Shown piece after piece: positions 15,476 to 22,708 of a stretch of DNA of 34,277 nucleotides. The notes under the pieces are model-generated. The model was not told where the DNA came from. It was given only the letters and a program-made list of their open reading frames with translations, and made no database searches. Source of the stretch: Bacillota bacterium (lineage in GTDB: Bacteria > Bacillota > Dethiobacteria > DTU022 > UBA8154); NCBI GenBank assembly GCA_012839215.1, contig DUNV01000088.1, forward strand, positions 1-34,277. The letters are read 5' to 3'. Position 1 is the stretch's first letter; each line of letters starts with the position of its first letter. The position numbers were made by a program, and so were the translations under genes.

Positions 15476-16813
15476 TGCCCCAATGGCATTTTCCGCTGCG
15501 TTGACCAGTTGATAGGCAACAGGAGAGGCTGTCAGTGCCGGGTGTGTGCCAGTCTGGAATGTGACGACATCATCAGCAGTCATTCGCTGGTTGATGCAGG
15601 CGCTAATCACGTTAATCAGCTCACCTCCGCTGGTTGCACCAGTTACTTGGCCCCCTATCAGGACGTACCTTCCGGCTTCGAAAAGCAGCCGCACTTTTAG
15701 ATTGGCACCCCCCGGCATGGTGCCCGGGTGACGGTTAATCGATTCGGCCTCTCCTACAATTACACTGTAACCAAGGGCTTCTGCCTGCGATAAAGTCAGA
15801 CCCGCAGCTGCAAAAACATTGCCGCCAAGAATTGTCGAAAATACACCAATGACGCCATCATTCACCCGCCGCAGAGAAAAAAGGTTTGCCCCGGCCATCC
15901 TGGCCTCCATCGTAGAGATCGAGGCCAGTTTTAGGCTGGATGGTTGCCCATCAAAAAATGAAACCTTTTCAGCGCAATCCCCACAGGCAAAGATATCGCT
16001 ATCGCTGGTCTGCATATACCTATTGACCTGGACCCCTTTTGTCGGGCCAATTTCCAGGCCCGCCGCCCGGGCCAGTCCACTATTCGCCTCTGCACCAAGG
16101 CCCATGATCACCATATCGGCCTTTACCTCGGCCCCACTGTTTAATACTACCTTTTCAACCGCCCCCTCCCCCAGGAATGCCTCAACCCTTTCATCAAGCA
16201 ATAAGTTAATATTTTGTTCCCTCAGCACTTTTTCCGCAGTGAGGCTAAATTCCTTGTCGTAAACCAGTTGCAGGCAGTGGCGTAGCATCTCCACGATGCT
16301 GATATTCATGTCCGGGCGCCGCCTGCGACATTCCTCGGCAATCTCTACCCCAATAAACCCGCATCCGACGATACAGAGATCCTTTGCCTCCACCAGCTTG
16401 TCTATTATTTCCTGGATATAGGGTATATCCTTCTTTATAGCAAAAATATTTTTCCTTTCCCGGCCCGGCAGGGGGGGAATAACCGGGTTGGAACCAGTGG
16501 CGATGATCAGTTTCCCGTATTGGTATTTTTCCCCGCTGAGCGTGCTGACGGTATGCCCGGCCCTATCAATTTCCAGCACCTCATCGACCAGGGAATCCAT
16601 CCGGTTATTTGCCAGCATCTCATCAACAGGTATAAGGTTTTTCATGGGGGATCCAATAATGCCAAACGTATAAGGAATTCCGCAGGGAATAGAAACATGT
16701 TGCTCCTTGCGGATCAAGGCAAGGCTTTTATCCGGATAATGCTTTCTTGCTGTCATAGCAGCGGTGATGCCTGCTGCGCTTCCACCAATAACAATAACAT
16801 CATATCTCTTCAG
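15455..16813 (-). CDS. FAD-dependent pyridine nucleotide-disulfide oxidoreductase (CoA-disulfide reductase / NADH oxidase type), CTG start
   Basis: 452 residues if started at CTG 16813. The family uses NAD(P)H and FAD to reduce CoA-disulfide, polysulfide or O2 through one active-site Cys. From CTG the protein begins MKRYDVIVIGGSAAGITAAM, the complete FAD-binding strand and loop expected for the family, and places the redox Cys (SIPCGIPYTFG) at 44. The second nucleotide-binding motif is LCIVGCGFIGVEIAEE, and FACGDCAEK is the FAD-contact motif near the C-terminal half. The only in-frame ATG (16756) would remove the whole FAD loop, and a TGA lies three codons before the CTG. GGGAG lies about 9 nt upstream of the CTG. 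It follows the 53-residue basic protein by 81 nt in the same direction. Confidence 0.85.
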   Translation of the reverse strand: MKRYDVIVIGGSAAGITAAMTARKHYPDKSLALIRKEQHVSIPCGIPYTFGIIGSPMKNLIPVDEMLANNRMDSLVDEVLEIDRAGHTVSTLSGEKYQYGKLIIATGSNPVIPPLPGRERKNIFAIKKDIPYIQEIIDKLVEAKDLCIVGCGFIGVEIAEECRRRRPDMNISIVEMLRHCLQLVYDKEFSLTAEKVLREQNINLLLDERVEAFLGEGAVEKVVLNSGAEVKADMVIMGLGAEANSGLARAAGLEIGPTKGVQVNRYMQTSDSDIFACGDCAEKVSFFDGQPSSLKLASISTMEARMAGANLFSLRRVNDGVIGVFSTILGGNVFAAAGLTLSQAEALGYSVIVGEAESINRHPGTMPGGANLKVRLLFEAGRYVLIGGQVTGATSGGELINVISACINQRMTADDVVTFQTGTHPALTASPVAYQLVNAAENAIGASRATGV

Positions 16814-16894
16814 AACGTATCACTCCCATCACTATTTGCCCAATTGCTTAGCCTTGCCGTTTATGTTACCTAAAATCATTATCCACGTCAATCA

Positions 16895-17056
16895 TTATTT
16901 AAAAAGTTTCCGCATCGCCCGGCCAGTAGCCTTGCCGGCAGCACGCCTGGCAATACGCTTGCCAATTTTCTGCGGATTGCCACTGGAGATGGCCTGAAAA
17001 TCACCCAGCAACCTGGCAATCTTATAAAGAATACCTCTCGTTTTATTGATGCTCAT
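16895..17056 (-). CDS. Small basic protein (53 residues), unknown function
   Basis: A 53-residue protein starting MSINKTRGILYKIARLLGDF and ending ATGRAMRKLFK, with net strong positive charge and a Gly/Ala/Arg-rich second half (KIGKRIARRAAGKATGR). The ATG at 17056 has GGGAGGAG 7 nt before it, among the better ribosome binding sites in the window. Similar short basic proteins are annotated as hypothetical in Firmicutes; I recognise the pattern but no function. It could bind nucleic acid or membranes because of its charge. It is probably co-transcribed with the flavoprotein gene. Confidence 0.65.
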   Translation of the reverse strand: MSINKTRGILYKIARLLGDFQAISSGNPQKIGKRIARRAAGKATGRAMRKLFK

Positions 17057-17113
17057 GATAGAACTCCTCCCTAAAGGCTAATATTTTCCCCTGCTAACCC
17101 AGTGTATCACGGG

Positions 17114-17198
17114 TGTATCACGGGGACGGTTCTTCTGTTGCATTACCCTGAAATAGAAAATGCAGAAAGTGCAACAGAAGAACCGTCCCCGTGATGCA
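17114..17198. repeat. Palindromic repeat unit, left copy
   Basis: 29-bp arms at 17114-17142 and 17170-17198, with one mismatch, around a 27-nt loop. The loop differs from that of the right copy at one base (ACCCTG against ACCTTG). Confidence 0.85.
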
Positions 17199-17209
17199 CG
17201 TCTTTTCCA

Positions 17210-17443
17210 TCAGGTCGCCTGCTTTATCCATATTATACAGCATTTCCCAGGTTTTAAGGTGTTACCAGGGTTCCCCATGGCAACCGCCTCCATTCCCGAA
17301 CCTTCAAGGTTGTTGAGATAGATCATCCAGCTTTCCAGATCATCTGCCGGGCCACGTTTCATGTGCTTGTTTTTTTTCAGTTTAAGAAAGTGGATCCCCA
17401 GGCCGTCGCTGGGTAGTTTTCCTGCGGTGTCGTCCCCTTGCAT
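17210..17443 (-). pseudogene. Remnant of an Rpn-family (PD-(D/E)XK) transposase/nuclease
   Basis: A 77-codon open stretch whose first two thirds resemble the middle-to-late part of Rpn-type recombination-promoting nucleases (PF12784): DGLGIHFLKLKKNKHMKR, corresponding to the usual LxIHFxELPK region, then DDLESWMIYLNN, corresponding to LERWLxFL, and MEAVAMGNP. Catalytic N-terminal motifs are absent and the end is unrelated sequence, so this is a fragment. It lies inside the inverted-repeat element. Confidence 0.6.
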
Positions 17444-17492
17444 AGATTATATCATAGTTCCCGGTTATTATAGTCACAAGATTCCAAACAAA

Positions 17493-17577
17493 TGCATCAC
17501 GGGGACGGTTCTTCTGTTGCATTACCTTGAAATAGAAAATGCAGAAAGTGCAACAGAAGAACCGTCCCCGTGATGCA
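17493..17577. repeat. Palindromic repeat unit, right copy
   Basis: Perfect 29-bp arms at 17493-17521 and 17549-17577 around a 27-nt loop. In RNA this would be a very stable hairpin, and it could terminate the hydrogenase transcript, which ends just beside it. Confidence 0.85.
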
Positions 17578-17598
17578 CCCGTGATGCATTGGGTAACC

Positions 17599-19320
17599 TC
17601 AGTAGTGGACGTGCAGCAGCTCCTTGGCCCTGCCCCTCAGGACGCCTTTATAAAGCCCGGCCAGGAGGGGATTTTCCTCGGATTGCCTTATTTGTGATAG
17701 CTTATCGGCCCGATAGAGGCCGTCGGAGCGGCTTTTCTTGACAGGTTTCAGGCCGAAGGGTTGCCCGCCACCACCGACGCAGCCGCCGGGGCAGGCCATC
17801 GCCTCAATAAAATCATAATGAACCTCGCCGGCCAGAATCTTTTTAATGATTTCATCTATATTTTTAAGCCCGTTGACCACGGCAATTTTTAATTTTTCAT
17901 CGCCGACAGTAACCTCCGCTTCCTTGGCCCCTTCCAGCCCCCGGATACCGGTATAGGCTATGTCCAGTATGGCCTCCATGCTTTTATCCTCGGCCACCCG
18001 CCGGATAACCGCCTCGCTTACACCGCCCGTGACACCAAAAATTACGCCTGCGCCGCTGTGTATTCCAAAGGGCATATCCGGGGCCTCAGGCTCCAGATCA
18101 GCAAAAACGATTCCCGCCTCCCTAAACATTTTGACCAGCTCCTGGGTGGTGATGACATGATCGATATCCGCAATGCCATCGCGGTAAAACTCTTCCCTGA
18201 CAGCCTCAAATTTTTTGGCCGTGCAAGGCATGATGGCTACATTGATAATTGTTTTGGAATCCCCCACGTCATGCCTTTTGGCATGCTCTTTAATGACCGC
18301 ACCGAGCATCTGCATTGGCGATTTGCAGGAGGAAACCAGATCCTTAAGTTCCGGATACCTCTTTTCCATAAAGCAAATCCAGGCAGGACAGCAGGAGGTA
18401 AACAGTGGGAGGTTTTCTTTACTGCGAAGCCTTTCCAGGAATTCGGCGGACTCTTCCATAACCGTCAGATCAGCTCCCAGGGAAGTATCATAAACCCTGT
18501 CAAAACCCAGCATTCTAAGCCCTGCCACAATTTTTCCCATGACATTTTCCCCGGAAACGAGGCCAAACTCTTCACCAAAGGCCACGCGGACTGCCGGAGC
18601 AACCTGGGCAATAACCTGCTTGTCCCCATCGTAAAGATCCTTCCAAACAGCCGGGCAATCACATTTAACCGTGATGGCCCCCGTCGGGCAGACCGCAGCG
18701 CACTGCCCACAGTGGACACAATCGGTTGCGATGATCGGGTCACCAAAGGCAGTGCTGACCATCATCCCAGAGCCCCTTCCTTTAAAATCTATGGCCCCCA
18801 CATTTTGCACCTCGGCGCACATGCGTACACAATCGCCGCAAAGAATACATTTATTGGGATTCCTCACGATAGAAAAGCTGGAATTGTCGATGGGAAGATC
18901 ATGCCTTTTGAAACTTTCCCCATTGAAACGGATACCGGTAATGCTGAAACGAATGGCCAGCTCCTGCAGGAGGCATTTTCCATTTTTGGGGCAGGTGGTA
19001 CAATCACGGCAATGGGATGAAAGCAGCAGCTCCAAGATCATTTTCCTGTGTTTTTGCAGTTTGGGAGTACTGGTCTTAACTTTAAGGCCATCTTTGGGGG
19101 GCGTCTGGCAAGAGGCCAAAATTTGCCCTCGCTCGTCTTCCACTACACACATACGGCAGGCACCATAGACCGAAAGTTCGGAATGGTAACAAAAAGTAGG
19201 AAGATCAACCCCCGCTTGGCGCACCACCTCGAGGACATTCCTTTCTCCATTCAGTTCTACCCTGCGCCCATCCACCCACATGAATTCTTTTTTTACAGTT
19301 TTCATTTCGTTATCATTCAC
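17599..19320 (-). CDS. hydA: [FeFe] hydrogenase catalytic subunit of the trimeric NAD(P)-linked type
   Basis: 573 residues, cytoplasmic. Domains in order: [2Fe-2S] ferredoxin-like (Cys44, 55, 58, 71), His-Cys3 [4Fe-4S] (His103, Cys107, 110, 116), two [4Fe-4S] clusters (about 158-168 and 201-211), then the H-cluster domain with TSCCPAW (308-314), MPCTAKKFE and MACPGGCVGGGGQ. All three H-cluster motifs are canonical, so it should be active. With HydB- and HydC-like partners just upstream it fits the group A3 enzymes that couple H2 to NAD(P)H and often to ferredoxin (electron bifurcation). Start is GTG 19320, 9 nt after AAGGAGG; ATG 19305 is an alternative. It starts 4 nt after the hydB stop and is the last gene of the operon. 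Confidence 0.95.
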   Translation of the reverse strand: MNDNEMKTVKKEFMWVDGRRVELNGERNVLEVVRQAGVDLPTFCYHSELSVYGACRMCVVEDERGQILASCQTPPKDGLKVKTSTPKLQKHRKMILELLLSSHCRDCTTCPKNGKCLLQELAIRFSITGIRFNGESFKRHDLPIDNSSFSIVRNPNKCILCGDCVRMCAEVQNVGAIDFKGRGSGMMVSTAFGDPIIATDCVHCGQCAAVCPTGAITVKCDCPAVWKDLYDGDKQVIAQVAPAVRVAFGEEFGLVSGENVMGKIVAGLRMLGFDRVYDTSLGADLTVMEESAEFLERLRSKENLPLFTSCCPAWICFMEKRYPELKDLVSSCKSPMQMLGAVIKEHAKRHDVGDSKTIINVAIMPCTAKKFEAVREEFYRDGIADIDHVITTQELVKMFREAGIVFADLEPEAPDMPFGIHSGAGVIFGVTGGVSEAVIRRVAEDKSMEAILDIAYTGIRGLEGAKEAEVTVGDEKLKIAVVNGLKNIDEIIKKILAGEVHYDFIEAMACPGGCVGGGGQPFGLKPVKKSRSDGLYRADKLSQIRQSEENPLLAGLYKGVLRGRAKELLHVHY

Positions 19321-19324
19321 TTTA

Positions 19325-21247
19325 TTACCCCTCCTTTATGGCGCCAAATTTGCATGTAGCCAGGCAGGCTTTGCATTTGATACATTTTGTCACATCAATA
19401 ATAAAGGTTTGCTTGACCTCCCCGCTGATGGCCCCAACTGGACAGACCCGGGAGCAGCGGGCGCAACCCCGGCAGAGCGGGGCATCGATATAGATCGTTT
19501 TAAGGGCCTCGCAGGTCCCCGCCGGGCACCTTTTTTCCTGTACATGGGCATTATATTCATCCCGAAAATATTTAATGGTACTGACGACCGGAGAACCGGC
19601 AGTTTTACCCAACCCACAAAGGGAGGTGGCTGAAATTGTATCTTCCAATTCAAGCAGAAGGTCAATATCCTTTGGCTCCCCCCGCCCTTCCACAATGCGC
19701 TCTAGGATGCCGAGCATGGCCCTGGTACCCTCCCGGCAAGGCACACATTTACCACATGATTCATTCTGGGTAAATTTCATAAAGAAACGGGCCACATCGA
19801 CCATGCAGGTATCCTCATCCATGACGACAAGACCACCGGAACCGATGATGGCCCCCACTTTTTTTAGTGATTCAAAGTCAAGAGGCAGATCCAAATGTTC
19901 GCCCGTCAGGCACCCGCCGGAGGGACCACCAATCTGCACAGCTTTAAAGGCCCTATCATTTTTTATGCCGCCGCCAATATCAAAAACAATTTCTCTCAGG
20001 GTGGTACCCATAGGTACCTCAATGAGTCCGGTATGCCTAACATTGCCGGTCAGGGAAAAAATCTTTGTCCCCGGGCTGTCGACAGTGCCGATTTTGCGGT
20101 ACTCGGCTGCCGTCATGTTAATAATTACCGGAACATTGGCAAATGTCTCAACATTGTTTAAAACTGTGGGTTTGCCAAACAGGCCCTGCTCCACTGTCCG
20201 GGGAGGTTTTACCCGGGGCATCCCCCTGTTTCCCTCGATTGAAGCCGTCAGGGCGCTGCCCTCCCCACAGACAAAGGCACCCGCACCCTGGTTGATATGA
20301 ATTGTAAAAGGAAAATCCGTTCCCAGAATGTGCTCACCCAAGAGTCCATATTTTTCGGCTTGCCGGAGGGCATTGTTGAGCCGCCTAATGGCCAGCGGAT
20401 ATTCTGCCCGGACGTAGATAAAACCCTCCCTGGCGCCCGTGGCCACACCAGCAACGATCATGCCTTCCAGCAATCTGTGGGGATCACCTTCCATGATGCT
20501 TCTATCCATAAAGGCGCCGGGATCCCCTTCATCCCCGTTGCAGACCACATATCTTACCGGCTCATCCTGCAGTCTAACCTGATCCCATTTCCTTCCTGTT
20601 GGAAATCCCCCTCCCCCCCGTCCACGCAAACCCGCCTCACATATCTCCCGGCAGATCCTTTCCGGTGAAAATTCAAAGAGGGCTTTTTCAAGTGCCGCGT
20701 AGCCCCCGCCGGCAATGTATTCCTCGATAGATTCTGCATCGCTTTCCCCACTTTGCGCCCGGACAAGGCCTATCTGTTTCTGATAAAAGGGAATTTCCTT
20801 ACGTGTAGGGTAAGTAGCCCCCCCCTGCCGAAAAAGCAGCCTTTCTACCGGACGATCCCCGACAATGCTTGTCTCCAGTATTTCTTGGCAATCTTCCAGT
20901 TTCACCTTAAGAAACAGCCAGCCGGCCGGCTCAATGCGGATAAGCGGCCCCATCTCACAAAAACCATGGCAGCCACTTTTTTTAATACCGATACTTTCCT
21001 TCCCCATTATTTCCACAGGCCGATCCTTCTTTTCCAGCTCCCTGCCCAATTCCACAGCACAATCAATACCACGTTCCCGGCAAAGAGATTTGAGCTTGTC
21101 ATATATTTCCAGAGAACCCCCGGCCACACAACCAGTTTCAGCACAAATAAGAACCTTCTTTTTCTGCCGGTTTAAAGTAGAAACGAAATTGTACCGGGCC
21201 TCCTGAAGATCCGCTCTAGAGGTGAATTTTTTCACGTTTCTTTCCAT
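19325..21247 (-). CDS. hydB: Hydrogenase NADH-binding subunit, NuoF-like (HydB/HndC)
   Basis: 640 residues. An N-terminal thioredoxin-like [2Fe-2S] domain (Cys35, 40, 93, 97) is fused to a NuoF-type flavoprotein with the FMN/NAD loop RGRGGGGFPTGRKW (about 209-222), a [4Fe-4S] site ESCGKCVPCREG, and a C-terminal two-cluster ferredoxin domain (CRGCARCSRVCP and CIKCKACLATCK). It carries FMN, binds NAD(H) and passes electrons to HydA. Because the thioredoxin-like part is fused, no separate HndB subunit is needed. ATG 21247 follows AAGGAGG by about 10 nt and overlaps the end of the preceding gene by 32 nt, suggesting coupled translation. Confidence 0.95.
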   Translation of the reverse strand: MERNVKKFTSRADLQEARYNFVSTLNRQKKKVLICAETGCVAGGSLEIYDKLKSLCRERGIDCAVELGRELEKKDRPVEIMGKESIGIKKSGCHGFCEMGPLIRIEPAGWLFLKVKLEDCQEILETSIVGDRPVERLLFRQGGATYPTRKEIPFYQKQIGLVRAQSGESDAESIEEYIAGGGYAALEKALFEFSPERICREICEAGLRGRGGGGFPTGRKWDQVRLQDEPVRYVVCNGDEGDPGAFMDRSIMEGDPHRLLEGMIVAGVATGAREGFIYVRAEYPLAIRRLNNALRQAEKYGLLGEHILGTDFPFTIHINQGAGAFVCGEGSALTASIEGNRGMPRVKPPRTVEQGLFGKPTVLNNVETFANVPVIINMTAAEYRKIGTVDSPGTKIFSLTGNVRHTGLIEVPMGTTLREIVFDIGGGIKNDRAFKAVQIGGPSGGCLTGEHLDLPLDFESLKKVGAIIGSGGLVVMDEDTCMVDVARFFMKFTQNESCGKCVPCREGTRAMLGILERIVEGRGEPKDIDLLLELEDTISATSLCGLGKTAGSPVVSTIKYFRDEYNAHVQEKRCPAGTCEALKTIYIDAPLCRGCARCSRVCPVGAISGEVKQTFIIDVTKCIKCKACLATCKFGAIKEG

Positions 21248-21731
21248 AGTTTCCAGCCTCCTTTTCCCTAATCTTATTCAAGCAGGCCAACGCCTTTTCG
21301 GGCGTCATTTCAGCAAATATTTGCTCGTTGATGGAAATCACGGGTGAAAGGCCGCAAGCCCCCAGGCAGGAAACGGTTTCTACAGTAAAAAGCATATCAT
21401 CAGTAGTTGTTTTATCCTTATCCAACCCAAGCCCCTCCCGGATTGTTTTAAGAATGGAGGCAGATTTGCGCACATGGCAGGCAGTCCCATCACAAACCCG
21501 GACAATATACCTGCCCTTTGGCCTTAGGGAAAAATTCTCATAAAAGGTCGCCACGCTATAAATCTTGGCCGGGCTGACACCCAGTTTTTTGGCGACATAC
21601 TCGAGAGCCTGCCGTGGCAGGTACCTGTACTCGTGTTGAATCTTTTGCATGATGGCAATCAAGGCCCTTTTATCACCATTACAACTTGTTAGAATGTGGT
21701 CCAACGTTGCTCGATCTTTTCCTTCCACCAT
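21216..21731 (-). CDS. hydC: Hydrogenase NuoE-like [2Fe-2S] subunit (HydC/HndA)
   Basis: 171 residues. Thioredoxin-like domain with Cys80, Cys85, Cys122 and Cys126 (VCDGTACHV and VSCLGACGL) for one [2Fe-2S] cluster, preceded by a helical domain (YLPRQALEYVAKKLGVSPAKI). It works with the NuoF-like subunit in NAD(P)H exchange. The ATG at 21731 follows GGAGG by about 9 nt. The gap to the CAP gene upstream is only 33 nt and I see no promoter in it, so the CAP promoter may drive the hydrogenase too. Order hydC-hydB-hydA is the common one for this enzyme. Confidence 0.93.
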   Translation of the reverse strand: MVEGKDRATLDHILTSCNGDKRALIAIMQKIQHEYRYLPRQALEYVAKKLGVSPAKIYSVATFYENFSLRPKGRYIVRVCDGTACHVRKSASILKTIREGLGLDKDKTTTDDMLFTVETVSCLGACGLSPVISINEQIFAEMTPEKALACLNKIREKEAGNYGKKREKIHL

Positions 21732-21764
21732 AGCAGTACACCTCCATTTTGAATTATCACCCGG

Positions 21765-22436
21765 CTAAAGCGAGAGGAAATGCATGACAAAAACGACACC
21801 TTTATCCGGGCCCTTAACCACCCCAATACCAAGGTGGCTTTTTTTATCGCTCAGGATAGCCCCCCTATGACACTCGCTTTCCATCAGGAGACTAAAGGCC
21901 AGTTCGGGCTGCATATCTTTTGCCCTTAGGGTTCCAGCAAGATTTTCGCCGTAGGTGGAGAAAACCACACCCTTCCTGGAGGCCTCTTGCCCCGGCCTGC
22001 CCAACCTTGGTGAGTCGTGATCGATGTAACCATTGGCAAGCATATCCTCGCCCTTCTCTCTGGCAAAAGTAACCAGTCTTCTATCCATTTCATAGGGTGG
22101 CAAATTATGTTCCTTTCGTATCTTGTTAACAGATTCAAATAATGCTGTTTCGTAATCGGGGAGAAGAACGCAGCCATTTTCCCCAATAGCATAGCTATCT
22201 GGTATTGTAAAAATACCATCGGTCCCTTCCAGGCCCCGGGTAGGCATTTGGCAGAAGACAGATTTACCGCCATGATCAAGGAAACAAGGTAAAAGAACCA
22301 CAGAAAGGAACAGCAGCAGTAAACCTGAATTCACATATGTAGAATTGGTGTTAAAAAATCTTCCGTGAAAGGGATGAAATACCCTAAGTTTATAACCTGC
22401 TGATTCTAGGAAAGGAATGATTGTTAATTTTTTCAC
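21765..22436 (-). CDS. CAP/SCP-domain (YkwD-like) exported protein
   Basis: 223 residues. A basic N-terminus and a hydrophobic stretch at about 37-52 (SGLLLLFLSVVLLPCFL) indicate export or membrane anchoring; the N-terminus before it is longer than a usual signal peptide. The CAP domain spans about 93-222: ALFESVNKIRKEHNLPPYEM, LVTFAREKGEDMLANGYIDH, YGENLAG and HRGAILSDKKSHLGIGVV are typical of bacterial YkwD-like proteins, where the cavity His and Glu are kept. Function in bacteria is poorly known; spore and envelope roles are reported for some. GTG 22436 follows GAGGTG. It is preceded by a consensus promoter. Confidence 0.88.
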   Translation of the reverse strand: MKKLTIIPFLESAGYKLRVFHPFHGRFFNTNSTYVNSGLLLLFLSVVLLPCFLDHGGKSVFCQMPTRGLEGTDGIFTIPDSYAIGENGCVLLPDYETALFESVNKIRKEHNLPPYEMDRRLVTFAREKGEDMLANGYIDHDSPRLGRPGQEASRKGVVFSTYGENLAGTLRAKDMQPELAFSLLMESECHRGAILSDKKSHLGIGVVKGPDKGVVFVMHFLSL

Positions 22437-22509
22437 AATTCACACCTCTTCTCCACGTTTTCCCTGATGATGATTGGCCTTTATCCCGGCTATTCCCTTA
22501 GTCAGCTTG

Positions 22510-22539
22510 ATTATAACAGGGCATTTCCCCCGCTGTCAA
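22510..22539 (-). promoter_or_regulatory. Consensus sigma-A promoter of the CAP gene, possibly also of the hydrogenase operon
   Basis: Leftward TTGACA (22539-22534), 18-nt spacer, TATAAT (22515-22510): both boxes match consensus exactly. The leader to the GTG is about 65 nt. Confidence 0.8.
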
Positions 22540-22572
22540 CTAAAAATAGCAGCAAATACCCTGGTTCAACTG

Positions 22573-22602
22573 GATATAGTAGGGGAATTCCCCTATTATA
22601 TC
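22573..22602. promoter_or_regulatory. 30-bp near-perfect palindrome in a divergent promoter region
   Basis: GATATA-G-TAGGGGAATTCCCCTA-T-TATATC is self-complementary at 28 of 30 positions, with no loop at its centre (22587/22588). It lies 34 nt upstream of the CAP -35 box and about 106 nt before the histidine kinase. The lack of loop suggests a protein-binding site or cruciform rather than a terminator. Confidence 0.6.
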
Positions 22603-22622
22603 TCCTGCTGTTTAAAAAACCC

Positions 22623-22679
22623 ATTACATAGCTTCATTTAACGGCCTATGCAAAGTTGAAGATCCGCTAAATATGTAAT
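22623..22679. promoter_or_regulatory. Possible structured leader of the histidine kinase gene
   Basis: ATTACATA (22623-22630) and TATGTAAT (22672-22679) are perfect 8-bp reverse complements, enclosing a smaller pair CTTCA/TGAAG (22632-22636 and 22657-22661). Together they could fold into a stem-loop just before the kinase gene. It matches no riboswitch class I can name. Confidence 0.3.
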
Positions 22680-22708
22680 AAGCTTGGATCTGGGGGGGAG
22701 AAAAAATT

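Larger units (their letters stand above)
17097..17594. mobile_element. 498-bp composite inverted-repeat element with a transposase remnant
   Basis: Two nearly identical palindromic units (17114-17198 and 17493-17577) face each other around a central region. At both outer ends an extra 11-bp copy of the terminal motif is present: TGTATCACGGG at 17103-17113 and CCCGTGATGCA at 17578-17588. ACCCA/TGGGT extends the outer symmetry to 17097 and 17594, so the ends form about 46 bp of inverted repeat. The arms contain GGGGACGGTTCTTCTGTTGC, a sequence I associate with dispersed palindromes in Firmicute genomes. It ends 5 nt after the hydA stop. No target duplication is evident. Confidence 0.6.

Noticed and set aside
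17210-17443. A functional small gene between the two palindromes
   Set aside because: The similarity is only to the late part of Rpn nucleases, with the catalytic part missing and no ribosome binding site, so it is listed as a remnant.
18058-19020. Rightward 320-codon frame inside the hydrogenase gene
   Set aside because: It is the complement of a fully conserved hydA gene, and its composition follows from that gene's codon use.
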